From positions 1-64,000 of the forward strand of contig NTXX01000007.1 of assembly GCA_002559145.1 (NCBI GenBank): a DNA stretch of 64,000 bases. Direction: 5' to 3'. The DNA comes from Bacillus sp. AFS006103. Its GTDB lineage: Bacteria; Bacillota; Bacilli; Bacillales; Cytobacillaceae. The translations under genes were made by a program, and so were the position numbers. Under the pieces are notes generated by a model. The model was not told the DNA's origin and did no database searches. It worked only from the letters and a program-made list of their open reading frames with translations. This document shows, in pieces, positions 16,011 through 24,758 of this stretch (position 1 is the stretch's first letter; the number at the start of each line of letters is the position of its first letter).

Positions 16011-17798
16011 ATGCAAAACATAACGAAGATCCTTGGTATAGCACCTTACGAAGAGTTAAGAACATCGATGGAAAATGTAGGATCTACTTTCTCTAACATT
16101 TTGCTAAATACGTATACTGGTGATTTACAAGAAGGTAAAAACCTTGCCTTAGAGGAGATTCATAATGATTACGATATTGTCATATCAAGAGGAGGTACAG
16201 CTGAGTTAATCAGGAAGAATATATCTATACCAGTTATCGATGTATCAATATCTGTATATGACATTTTAGGAGCAATCAAACTAGCAAATAACTACACTTC
16301 AAAATTTGCTATTGTAGGTTATTCCAGTATTACTGAAACAGCACATTTAATTTGTGACATATTAGATTATTCTGTGGAAATATATACGATAGATGATTCA
16401 AGTGATCATTTAGGTCTTCTAGAATCACTGAGGAAAAAGGGGATTAAATTAGTTCTTTGTGATGCAATAACCAATAAACTAGCACTAGAAATTTCTTTAA
16501 ATACGATCCTTATTACATCAGGAAGTGAAAGTATTAAACGTACATTCGAACAAGCAATAGAGTTAAATATGCATCTTCAAAAATTAAAATTACAAAATAA
16601 CTTACTTACAGAAGCAATCGAAAATTTTAAAACTGACTGCTTAATTTTATCCGGTCAGTTTGAATTGATTTATTCAAGTTTAGGTACAGAAATTACTGTT
16701 TCATTCTATAATTATTTGCTTAATAAAAAAGAAACTACTCCATTTAATGAATCACATACTTTTTATCATTCAGTAAACAACACTCTATATAACTTAAAAG
16801 TAAATATTTCAAATAAGGCAAATGATATTTTTTATATTGTAACTGTCCAAAAATCTGTCACACCTATCATGAATTCTAAATTCGGTGTTACATATGAAGA
16901 TAGGTCAGAAGTGGAACAAAAATTAAATAATAACTTATATAAAAATCCTATTATCACAGATGATATTAACGATAAAATCAAACAAATTAATTCAAGTAAT
17001 TCGTCAATTATATTACTAGGAGAAAGAGGTACAGGAAAATATATCGTCTCTCAAAGAGTATTCACCAGTCAAAATAATTACAATAATACAATGGTAACGA
17101 TTAATTCTAACTTACTAAATGATACAATGTGGAAACATCTTTTAAACACAAGTAACGGCCCTTTCCTCGAAGTGGGTAATACAATCCAGTTTAATCACTT
17201 TGATAAAATTTCAAATGAAAACTTCGAAAGGTTAATCACTATTTTTGAATCTACTAACTTTCACGTAAATAATCGACTGATATTTATTTGTGAAAAAACA
17301 TCTGAGGGTAATACATCAGAATTCTATAAAGAATTATTGAAACGGATGAATTCTATAAGTTTTCTTCTACCTACATTAAGAGAAAGAAAAAATGAAATAT
17401 CGGCTATATTAACGATGTTTTTAAATAAGGTAAATATTGAAAACAATACGGATATTATCGGGTACGAGCCCAATGCTCTGGCTACACTTTCACAATATAA
17501 TTGGCCAGGTAATTTCGAACAATTAAAACAAGTTCTAACCGAATTAGTCTACTTATCTAAATCGCTCTATATAACTAGTAATAATGTCAATGGTATTTTG
17601 GGCAAACAAAAAATTGTTGAAAATATTTCTTATTCAGAAAATGGAATGAATATTTCATTTAACAGTAGCAAAACATTACATGAATTTAATTTGGATTTGA
17701 TCAAGCTAGTACTTGATCAACATAATGGCAACCAAACTTTAACAGCTGAGCAGCTTGGTATCAGTCGAACAACGTTATGGAGATATTTAAATAAATAA
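16011..17798 (+). CDS. PrpR-N domain regulator with degenerate sigma-54-type AAA+ domain and Fis-type HTH
   Basis: About 595 residues from ATG 16011, with AAGGGG eight bases upstream. Residues 1-180 look like the PrpR_N ligand domain (DYDIVISRGGTAELIRKN, ISVYDILGAI). Next come a linker and an AAA+ region with a P-loop GERGTGKY, NWPGNFEQLKQV (the NWPGNxREL motif), and a C-terminal Fis helix-turn-helix (LTAEQLGISRTTLWRYLNK). The sigma-54 contact loop GAFTGA is absent and Walker B is eroded. It therefore probably regulates the divergent operon with ordinary sigma-A promoters. The ligand is likely the pathway acid. Confidence 0.82.
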   Translation: MQNITKILGIAPYEELRTSMENVGSTFSNILLNTYTGDLQEGKNLALEEIHNDYDIVISRGGTAELIRKNISIPVIDVSISVYDILGAIKLANNYTSKFAIVGYSSITETAHLICDILDYSVEIYTIDDSSDHLGLLESLRKKGIKLVLCDAITNKLALEISLNTILITSGSESIKRTFEQAIELNMHLQKLKLQNNLLTEAIENFKTDCLILSGQFELIYSSLGTEITVSFYNYLLNKKETTPFNESHTFYHSVNNTLYNLKVNISNKANDIFYIVTVQKSVTPIMNSKFGVTYEDRSEVEQKLNNNLYKNPIITDDINDKIKQINSSNSSIILLGERGTGKYIVSQRVFTSQNNYNNTMVTINSNLLNDTMWKHLLNTSNGPFLEVGNTIQFNHFDKISNENFERLITIFESTNFHVNNRLIFICEKTSEGNTSEFYKELLKRMNSISFLLPTLRERKNEISAILTMFLNKVNIENNTDIIGYEPNALATLSQYNWPGNFEQLKQVLTELVYLSKSLYITSNNVNGILGKQKIVENISYSENGMNISFNSSKTLHEFNLDLIKLVLDQHNGNQTLTAEQLGISRTTLWRYLNK

Positions 17799-17894
17799 AT
17801 CAAGGTTGGTTTTTCTTCTTAATTAAGTATATTTAAGAAATCTTTGAAAACAATAACAGCTATAATGTATGTTCGTTGGAGAAGGTGGATAACT

Positions 17895-18455
17895 ATGACT
17901 TACCGAGAAGGATTGGAACAAGTTGATCAAGCTACTCAAAAACTAACGGAATCGAATCAATTATACGTTGAAGCAATCATGAATGGTTTATTATTTTCAT
18001 GGCAATGGTGGATTGCTCTAGGAATGCTAATTGTACCCTGGGTTTTATGGGGGATATTTCGAAACAAGGAAAGCTCGGCTCGTATTCTTTCCGCAGGTTT
18101 ATTGATGATGGTACTATCAGAAATCCTGGATACAGTTGGTGTTAGTTTTGGAAAATGGGCTTATCCTGTTAAAGTTATACCAGTAGCAACAATAAATTTT
18201 TCCTTTCGACTCTCTCTTTTACCTGTACTTTTAATGTTTTTCTTACAAATTAAGCCCCAATTTAATTCACTGATAAAAGCAGTGTTGTTCGGTGGATTTG
18301 GTGCATATATAGGCTTACCATTATTAGGTATGATCGACTTATATAAAAAAGTGGATTGGGCCTATACTTATTCATTTTTTATACTACTAATTTTCTATTT
18401 ATTTGCTCATTGGTATAGTCGAAGAGATACCTTTGAACAAATTAAAAGCAAATAA
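17895..18455 (+). CDS. CBO0543-like membrane protein
   Basis: About 186 residues from ATG 17895 with GAAGGTGG upstream (the longer frame from 17844 lacks a site). Five hydrophobic segments are visible, with WWIALGMLIVPWVLWGI early and a tryptophan-rich, charged C terminus. Similar uncharacterised proteins are common in Bacillaceae and are often listed as the CBO0543 family. Function unknown. It stands alone between the regulator and a terminator. Confidence 0.6.
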   Translation: MTYREGLEQVDQATQKLTESNQLYVEAIMNGLLFSWQWWIALGMLIVPWVLWGIFRNKESSARILSAGLLMMVLSEILDTVGVSFGKWAYPVKVIPVATINFSFRLSLLPVLLMFFLQIKPQFNSLIKAVLFGGFGAYIGLPLLGMIDLYKKVDWAYTYSFFILLIFYLFAHWYSRRDTFEQIKSK

Positions 18456-18464
18456 TTTTAAATG

Positions 18465-18501
18465 CAAAAAAGCCATGCTGGAACATCCGCATGGTTTTTT
18501 T
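18465..18501 (+). terminator. Intrinsic terminator
   Basis: AAAAAGCCATGC pairs with GCATGGTTTTTT around a ~10-nt loop, ten bases after the membrane-protein stop. Confidence 0.85.
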
Positions 18502-18606
18502 GCATGGTATATACTATCAAAATTTTGTCCATCCTTATTATATAAAAAATAGGTTAGGAGATTGGCGAACCTGATCATGACACTTTTGATATTGGGGTGA
18601 TATTCA

Positions 18607-18780
18607 ATGAGCACAGAAGAATTGAATAAAATTATTGCAGTTAAAAAGATGGATTTAGAGGAATGTGAGCAAGAACTTAACAGTCGTTACTATCCTTCTA
18701 TCGTGAGAATAGCAATGATGAATTACATTTCAGTCCTACAGGAACAATTGGAAAAGTTTAATCATGCAATCGAGAAATAA
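18607..18780 (+). CDS. Small conserved-looking protein, 57 residues
   Basis: ATG 18607 with GGGGTGA seven bases upstream opens a 57-residue, highly charged helical protein (MSTEELNKIIAVKKMDLEEC..., ending FNHAIEK). No motif, no membrane segment. Size, good ribosome binding site and balanced composition suggest a real gene. It vaguely recalls Spo0E-like small helical-hairpin proteins, but the SQELD-type signature of that family is absent. Function unknown. Confidence 0.55.
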   Translation: MSTEELNKIIAVKKMDLEECEQELNSRYYPSIVRIAMMNYISVLQEQLEKFNHAIEK

Positions 18781-19098
18781 TTAATGTGACCCTCCCTTTT
18801 GCTTGCGACGGCGTAGGGTGGTTTTCCCGCATCTAAAGTTTACCCAATAAATGGAAGTTCTGCATCATATTCACTAATACGGCTATTCTAATCTTCCGCA
18901 TAACCCATTGATCATGGATGAAATGACAAATCTCGTCCATTTTCTTCATGTTCCCTTTTAATCAAACATTTGATTAGAATCGCTGCACTCCTTGATAAAT
19001 ATGAATCAGTCATCCCGAAGATATAAATAAATTGCCGGGGCGTGACAGGCGCTGGTATTTTTTGAGATAATGGGATAAATAGAAGGGGTGGACGAACG
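18781..19098. other. Intergenic with partial copy of the palindrome repeat
   Basis: Positions ~18905-19010 match the first ~110 bp of the repeat at 44581, including TCAAACATTTGA at 18962-18973 (one base off the palindrome). The GGGGCGTGACAGGC motif follows at 19037-19050. No gene seen. Confidence 0.55.
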
Positions 19099-19374
19099 GT
19101 GAAGATTGAAATCGATTCAGGAGCTAAAGAATGGATTGCATTGAAAGGTAATGAGCTAACCGTAAAAACAATGGAAGTAAGAGCTTGCTGTGCTCCTGGA
19201 GTCCAGGATCTGGTAGCCGTTCCTGGGAAGCCGAAAAAAATAACGAGCTTTCATGAATTTATTATCGATGATGTCTCCATTTATGTACAAAAGAGTATTA
19301 GAGGTAAGGAAAAACTCTCGCTCAAATTATCTGGTTTTAGTCTTTTAAAATCTATTTCAGCCAAGCTTCAATAA
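19099..19374 (+). CDS. CC/Se motif family protein (HesB-like)
   Basis: A 91-residue protein beginning with GTG 19099, with GAAGGGGTGG eight bases upstream. The central RACCAPGV carries the two adjacent cysteines that define the CC/Se motif group, in which some relatives have selenocysteine at one position. The rest resembles a short HesB/IscA-like beta fold. Role unknown; redox or selenium/sulfur handling is a family-level guess. Here both positions are ordinary cysteine codons. Confidence 0.7.
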   Translation: MKIEIDSGAKEWIALKGNELTVKTMEVRACCAPGVQDLVAVPGKPKKITSFHEFIIDDVSIYVQKSIRGKEKLSLKLSGFSLLKSISAKLQ

Positions 19375-19415
19375 GGTTCCTTAGCTTGGCCGTTCCATAA
19401 CTTTTTCAAAAAAAC

Positions 19416-19441
19416 AGCACCCATTCAAGTGAATGGGTGCT
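19416..19441 (-). terminator. Intrinsic terminator between convergent genes
   Basis: AGCACCCATTCA and TGAATGGGTGCT form a near-perfect stem. On the minus strand it is followed by GTTTTTTTTG, so it mainly serves the cstA gene. Confidence 0.85.
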
Positions 19442-19447
19442 TCCTAT

Positions 19448-21253
19448 TTAAGCCACTTCTTTTTCAGATTGTTCCACCAAGATATTTTGTGGAATTTTCC
19501 ATAGCTTAATCCATTTAGCAATGGAAGTAACCATGATGACAATACCAAGGATCAGCATGACAATGGAAAGGATACCATTTAAGACGTTATAACCAGGGTT
19601 AGCTGCATTGAAGTAAACGTTTTTCACCATCCAATATCCTGCTACCATGACCGTTACAAACAAGTAGGCAAGCGGGACTAGGCAGGTCAGCATATACCAA
19701 CGTTTTTCTGCGATCTTGAGCACGACTGTCGCACCAATGATGAGACCGATCGACGCCATCAATTGGTTGGATACACCGAATAGCGCCCAAACGGAGCTAA
19801 TATCACCCGAGAATAGCAGATATCCCCAAATGAAGCAGGCTAACGCACTAGCAAAAATATTGGCTCCGAGTGAATCTGTCCGTTTTAACGGTTTAATGAA
19901 GTCACCTAAGAAATCTTGAATAAGGTAACGAGCAACCCGCGTTCCTGAGTCAATCGCCGTTAAGATAAATACTGCCTCAAATAAAATAACAAATTGATAG
20001 AAATAGGAAGCTAATTTTGCAAAAAACGGAACAGCCGCGAAAATGTACGTCATCCCAACTGCAAGTGTAACAGCTCCACCGGTTCTTCCTTCAAGGTCCA
20101 TTCCAACTTCTTTACTAAGTTCATCTAGATGTACCGTTTCCATTCCGAGCGCGGCAAATTTCTCTGGTGTTGAATTGATCGCGAAATAATCGCCAGGTTG
20201 TAACGATACAGCGGCAATTAATGCCATAATGGCTACTAAACATTCAACAAGCATGGCGCCAAAGGCAACGCCTTTTACATCGCTCCAACGATTAATCATC
20301 TTCGGTGTTGTACCAGAGCCTACGAAGGCGTGAAAGCCGGAAATGGCTCCACAAGCAATGGTAATCGAAATAAATGGCCAAACTGGACCCGCTACAACAG
20401 GACCCCCGCCATTAAGGAATTCGGTAAATGCCGGGAATTGAACTTCTGGATTTACAATGAATACCCCAATAATTAGCGCAGCAAATACACCAATTTTCAT
20501 AAACGTACTTAAATAATCACGTGGTGCCAGCAATAACCAAACAGGTAATGCCGCTGCAAAAAAAGCATAGATTGGAAGAATAAGTGCTAATGTGCTTTTT
20601 TCAAGGGTTAATATATCGCCAAACCATGTCCCTTGAATACTTGGTCCTAAGATGATGGCCGCCATAATTAATAGGAAGCCAACGGTCGTTGCAAGTTTTA
20701 AGTTTCCGGTCTTTTTATGATATAATCCAACACCCATTGCAATCGGAATCGTGATTCCAACCGCAAATGTTCCCCATGGGTTTCTTTCCAGAGCGCCAAG
20801 AACAACCATGGACAAGCCTGCCATCGTAATTGTGATAATGAATAACATCGCTAAGCCTGTACAAAATCCTGCCACAGGTCCAAGTTCTTCCTTCGCCACT
20901 TCTGATAAAGATTTTCCATCTCTACGCATCGATGCAAACAGAACGACCGTATCGTGAACGGCCCCACCAATAACAGCACCTATCAAAAGCCAAATTAATC
21001 CTGGTAAATAACCAAATTGTGCTGCTAGAATCGGGCCCACTAACGGACCTGCTGCTGCAATCGCTGCAAAATGGTGACCAAATACGACCCATTTATTCGT
21101 TGGGACATAGTCTCGTCCATCCTCAAATTTCTGAGCAGGAGTCGGTTTTGAATCATTAAGCTTTAAAACCTTTGCTGCCATGAAAGTACCATATAATCGA
21201 TAAACTATTAAAAGGATACATATTGAAGCAATAACAATTGTAATCGCATTCAT
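19448..21253 (-). CDS. cstA: CstA/BtsT-family carbon starvation transporter
   Basis: A 601-residue membrane protein with some 15-16 hydrophobic segments, the length of the Bacillus CstA rather than the ~700-residue enterobacterial form. Family marks include TNKWVVFGHHFAAIAAAGPLVGPILAAQFG near residue 55 and GVSNQLMASIGLI near the end. CstA/BtsT proteins take up pyruvate and perhaps peptides during carbon limitation. Immediately upstream on the same strand lies a LytS/LytT system of the pyruvate-sensing type, and its likely operator and a cre-like site lie in the gap. GGAGGGGG precedes the ATG. Confidence 0.9.
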   Translation of the reverse strand: MNAITIVIASICILLIVYRLYGTFMAAKVLKLNDSKPTPAQKFEDGRDYVPTNKWVVFGHHFAAIAAAGPLVGPILAAQFGYLPGLIWLLIGAVIGGAVHDTVVLFASMRRDGKSLSEVAKEELGPVAGFCTGLAMLFIITITMAGLSMVVLGALERNPWGTFAVGITIPIAMGVGLYHKKTGNLKLATTVGFLLIMAAIILGPSIQGTWFGDILTLEKSTLALILPIYAFFAAALPVWLLLAPRDYLSTFMKIGVFAALIIGVFIVNPEVQFPAFTEFLNGGGPVVAGPVWPFISITIACGAISGFHAFVGSGTTPKMINRWSDVKGVAFGAMLVECLVAIMALIAAVSLQPGDYFAINSTPEKFAALGMETVHLDELSKEVGMDLEGRTGGAVTLAVGMTYIFAAVPFFAKLASYFYQFVILFEAVFILTAIDSGTRVARYLIQDFLGDFIKPLKRTDSLGANIFASALACFIWGYLLFSGDISSVWALFGVSNQLMASIGLIIGATVVLKIAEKRWYMLTCLVPLAYLFVTVMVAGYWMVKNVYFNAANPGYNVLNGILSIVMLILGIVIMVTSIAKWIKLWKIPQNILVEQSEKEVA

Positions 21254-21292
21254 TATTATCTATTCCCCCTCCACTTTTGTTCTACGTCATCT

Positions 21293-21318
21293 ATTTTACA
21301 AAATGAAAGCGTATTTAC
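21293..21318 (-). promoter_or_regulatory. Putative cstA promoter with cre-like site
   Basis: On the minus strand a TAAAAT -10 element lies at 21293-21298. Plus-strand ATGAAAGCGTATTTA at 21304-21318 matches the cre consensus at all but one fixed base and would sit between -35 and -10, as expected for repression by CcpA. Confidence 0.4.
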
Positions 21319-21332
21319 TTCATTTTCAGGAT

Positions 21333-21363
21333 AGAATGCACAAATCGAAGGGTGAAATGCAAA
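21333..21363 (-). promoter_or_regulatory. Putative LytT operator (direct repeat)
   Basis: Read on the minus strand, TTGCATTTCA and GTGCATTCTA are separated by exactly 11 bases, 35 bp upstream of a likely -10 box of cstA. LytTR regulators such as YpdB bind GGCATTTCAT-N11-GGCATTTCAT, so this is a good candidate site for the adjacent response regulator. Confidence 0.6.
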
Positions 21364-21388
21364 AATGAATAAATGAAATACAAAATAT

Positions 21389-22126
21389 TCAAAAACCTAG
21401 CAACTGTTTTAATTCCTTTACATAGGTGCGACTAACCGGAACTTTGGATCCATCCATCATTTGTAAATTATAGGTAGAATTAAACCATGGTTCTATTTCA
21501 ACAATATGATCTAAGTTGACGATAAAACTACGATGAACACGTATAAATTTTGCCTTATTTAACTTTTTCTCTAAAACAACGAGGGCATCAGCCACTTTGT
21601 ATGCTTGATTGTTTGTTATGATGTTGCACTTACCTTCACTAGCCTCTAAATAAAGGATGTCTGCCACCGTTAGTAAAATAATCCGTTCATCCGCAAGAAC
21701 TGCTATTTTCCCATTACTGTTGTGCTTTATAGAGGACTCAGTCAGGATATTTTTATTTCCAATATTTTTCATTCTCTTGATTTTTTCCAAGGTTTTTTGA
21801 ATACGTTCTTCATCAAAGGGTTTTAAAATATAATCGACGGCATCTAATTCAAATGCCTCTAAAGCATACTCATCATAGGCGGTAGCGAAGACTATAGCAG
21901 GCGTCTCCTCTAGGGTTGCTAATTGCCTTGCTAAGTTCAAGCCATTATCTTCAGCTAATTCAATATCCAAGAAAACAAGGTCTGGTTTTAGCTCTGCAAT
22001 ATCAGCGACGGCATCCTCGATACAATCCCCTTCGCCTAGGATTTCCACTTGCTCACTGCGAATAAGCAGGTATTTTAATTCATCTCTCGCTAATGGTTCA
22101 TCATCCAATATATAGGCCTTCAACAT
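21389..22126 (-). CDS. lytT: LytTR-family response regulator
   Basis: About 245 residues from ATG 22126 with AAAGGAGT upstream; the reading frame extends further but into the partner gene. Receiver domain residues 1-118 with acidic pair D8-D9, phospho-acceptor D54 (LVFLDIEL) and K in DYILKPF. The LytTR DNA-binding domain covers residues ~135-245 (ILYLEASEGKCNI, FIRVHRSFIVNLDHI). It overlaps the end of the sensor gene by 26 bp. It probably activates cstA, the next gene downstream. Confidence 0.9.
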   Translation of the reverse strand: MLKAYILDDEPLARDELKYLLIRSEQVEILGEGDCIEDAVADIAELKPDLVFLDIELAEDNGLNLARQLATLEETPAIVFATAYDEYALEAFELDAVDYILKPFDEERIQKTLEKIKRMKNIGNKNILTESSIKHNSNGKIAVLADERIILLTVADILYLEASEGKCNIITNNQAYKVADALVVLEKKLNKAKFIRVHRSFIVNLDHIVEIEPWFNSTYNLQMMDGSKVPVSRTYVKELKQLLGF

Positions 22127-23885
22127 CTTGATCAAACACTCCTTTACTATCAAGCGGAATGGTAATGGTAATGATCGCACCATGATCCACTTTACTTTTT
22201 AAAGTTAAGCTGGCTTGACCATTGTAAATTCCTTTTAGACGTTCACTTATATTAAATATCGCTGTACCATTTCCTTTTTTAGAATGAACCACTTGCTTAC
22301 CGAGCAATTCGAGCTGGTCATCGGATATTCCTTTTCCATTATCGGCTACAATAATTTGCAAATAATTATTTTTCGAAAAAATGGATATCGTAATTTTCCC
22401 TTGAGATTTACTGCGAGGAAAACCATAGTGAATCGCATTTTCAACTAAAGGCTGCATGATAAACGGAGGAATCAGTACCTTTTCAAGCTCTGGCTCTATT
22501 TGAAAATCTATATGGTATTTATTGGGAAAACGTGTCTGTTCTAATGATAGATATGCCCTTACATTTGCTAATTCCTTTTCCAGAGGGATGAGCATCTGTC
22601 TGGCTCCTTGAAGGTTGCCACGAAAAAATGAGCTAAGCTCCAATAATAATTTACGGGCTTTATCTGCATCTGTCCGGCAAAGGGCTGAAATGGTATTCAT
22701 ACTATTAAATAAAAAGTGCGGATGAATCTGTGCTTGTAAGGCTTTAATTTCGGCATCCTTTAATAGCTTCGTCTGTCTTTCTGCCTCAGCAAGCTCCAGC
22801 TGTGTCGAAAATAAATTGGCCAGCCCTTCCGCTAATTCCTGCTGTACCTTATCCAGTTTATCTGGCTTCGTATAGTACATTTTTAGGGTACCAAAAATTT
22901 TGTTTTTTACCTTTAATGGTAGAACAATCGCTGCTTCTAATGGACATTGACTATGAATACAGGAGATTTCCTCCTTCGATTTTGCAATCGCAATCTTTCC
23001 GTCTAAAAGCACTTTTCTTGTCAACCCGGTCTCAGGTTTTGACATGGGAATGTGATGATCAGAAGCCACACCGACATGGGCTAAAACTTGTTGGTCACTA
23101 GTGATGGAAACTGCATCTGCATCCGTCAGTTTTAACATAATTTCGGAAATTTCCTTGCATGAATGGATGTTTAGGCCTTGACGAAAGAAAGGTAAGGTTT
23201 GATCCGCAATAAGAAAGGCTTGATTGGTTTGATTCGCACGGGTACGTTCTTCGTCACGCTTAATAATCTGAATAATGAGCATGAACAGCAAGGTTCCTAA
23301 ACCATTTCCGAAAATCATCGGCAAGCTAATGAGTTGAACGAGTTCCCAGGCATCGTTAAATGGTTTTGCAGCAACAAGAATAATTAACATCTGAACCGTT
23401 TCTAAAGCCATTCCGATGATGACCGCAAAGCTGGGCGAAATTTGTTTCCCCTTTTGTTTTCGCTTTTTCCCAAAGTATCCAGCCGCGATCCCAGCTAGAA
23501 TGGTAGAAAGGGCACATGAAAGGGCAGTGAAGCCTCCAAGGGTATAACGATGGATTCCTGCAATGAGCCCGGCACCAATCCCAACAGCTGGTCCCCCCAA
23601 TAAACCTCCAATCACAATCCCCATGACTCTCGTATTTGCTAGTGCACTCTCGTGGTTTATTTCAGAAAACGACTCAGGCCTTCCAATTGTATGATGATAG
23701 ACTTCAATTCCCGTATAATTACTAATAATGCCAAAGGTACCAAAAAGTAAAATCAGCAAAACTTTCTCATTTGGACTGTGCTTGTTTTGAATAACTTGGC
23801 GAAAAGATCGCATCTGCGAAAGCAAAAAAGCAACAATGACGATAATTCCAACCTTCTCAAGCATCAATGGAGCTAAATTGAACAT
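22101..23885 (-). CDS. lytS: LytS-family sensor histidine kinase
   Basis: A 594-residue sensor: N-terminal 5TMR-LYT membrane domain (residues 1-~210, with GIVIGGLLGGPAVGIGAGLIAG), a GAF domain (~230-360), the His-kinase motif QIHPHFLFNSMNTIS, and a HATPase domain (MQPLVENAIHYGF, VADNGKGI). In Bacillus subtilis and enterobacteria this LytS/BtsS type senses external pyruvate and turns on pyruvate carriers. That fits the cstA gene downstream. Upstream hydrophobic helices carry no extra domain. Confidence 0.9.
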   Translation of the reverse strand: MFNLAPLMLEKVGIIVIVAFLLSQMRSFRQVIQNKHSPNEKVLLILLFGTFGIISNYTGIEVYHHTIGRPESFSEINHESALANTRVMGIVIGGLLGGPAVGIGAGLIAGIHRYTLGGFTALSCALSTILAGIAAGYFGKKRKQKGKQISPSFAVIIGMALETVQMLIILVAAKPFNDAWELVQLISLPMIFGNGLGTLLFMLIIQIIKRDEERTRANQTNQAFLIADQTLPFFRQGLNIHSCKEISEIMLKLTDADAVSITSDQQVLAHVGVASDHHIPMSKPETGLTRKVLLDGKIAIAKSKEEISCIHSQCPLEAAIVLPLKVKNKIFGTLKMYYTKPDKLDKVQQELAEGLANLFSTQLELAEAERQTKLLKDAEIKALQAQIHPHFLFNSMNTISALCRTDADKARKLLLELSSFFRGNLQGARQMLIPLEKELANVRAYLSLEQTRFPNKYHIDFQIEPELEKVLIPPFIMQPLVENAIHYGFPRSKSQGKITISIFSKNNYLQIIVADNGKGISDDQLELLGKQVVHSKKGNGTAIFNISERLKGIYNGQASLTLKSKVDHGAIITITIPLDSKGVFDQDVEGLYIG

Positions 23886-24194
23886 CTTCTCCCCCCTTTA
23901 CTTAAGTACTCAAACGCTTTTATTCATATCCTTGTCAAAGCATTCATTCCCTCTACCTCATTATAAGAAATGACAGTCTATTCCGAAAGAGTATTATAGA
24001 ATTATAATATTCCAATATTTGAGTTCTATATTCTTGTAGCTTTTCTTAGTAAATGGCCTGATCTTTGTTTTCGGATGACCATATCATATAAATGACAAAA
24101 ACCACCCATTTAGAAAAAGGATGGAGATAAGCAACAGACAGCTAAAATTGGCGAAGTTCAATATACTATTGATCACCGTCTGTAAAATGAACCA
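23886..24194. other. Intergenic, no gene seen
   Basis: Contains the upstream region of the lytS gene and an AT-rich stretch. No hairpin or repeat that stands out, and no open frame with a ribosome binding site. Confidence 0.5.
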
Positions 24195-24434
24195 TCATTG
24201 ACTTTTGTCTGATGAAGATGGATTTTCACTTTGACCTTGATCACTTGTATCGGAATCTTGAACAACCTGATTAATTTGGGAATTTGCAGGTGAAAATTCT
24301 CCCATTGAAAAATTAGCACCAAATAATTTTAAGTTTGCCGTATGGCTATTGTGTAAGGTTCTTCCTATATTAACGCTTGCATTTTGTGCCATCCCGTTGA
24401 CGTGCAGATTGAAAATATTAATTTGGTTAGACAT
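24195..24434 (-). CDS. GerPA/GerPF-like spore protein (fifth copy)
   Basis: A 79-residue protein starting after GGGAGGC. NIFNLHVNGMAQNASVNIGRTLHNSHTANLK matches the GerPA/PF start pattern (strand, short gap, NIG), and DSDTSDQ matches the conserved acid-rich end; a serine-rich tail follows. It stands alone, 20 kb from the four-gene set, on the opposite strand, and differs from it enough not to be a recent copy. Confidence 0.65.
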   Translation of the reverse strand: MSNQINIFNLHVNGMAQNASVNIGRTLHNSHTANLKLFGANFSMGEFSPANSQINQVVQDSDTSDQGQSENPSSSDKSQ

Positions 24435-24529
24435 AAGAGCCTCCCATTAAACGTAGGTTTTGAATTTAATATAAAATATGTTAAACCTGCATAATAAGAA
24501 ATGGACAATCATGGAGTTAACTATATATA

Positions 24530-24641
24530 GTTTTTATCCTATCCCCTATGGGCGATAAGGTTTCAATCATAGAAAAACATGAGGGGCTCCTCCCAGTAGG
24601 GGAAAAGTTTCACAAGGATCGACGCCTTTTTATCACGGAAT
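24530..24641 (+). pseudogene. Fragment of an SMP-30-like gene
   Basis: About 110 bp nearly identical to the internal region 45650-45770 of the SMP-30-like gene (encoding IEKYAGLLPVGAKFHKDGRLFIT; here IEKHEGLLPVGEKFHKDRRLFIT). Both ends of the gene are missing and a small internal deletion is present, so it is a relic. Confidence 0.75.
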
Positions 24642-24758
24642 CAATAAGAAGAAGAAAGGAACCAGTGCGAATATCACTGATTCCTTCTCTAAATCCGAGT
24701 TTATATTGTCTCTTTCTGGGATTGCAGTGCACCGGCGCGATAATTGAACTTTTTCCTA

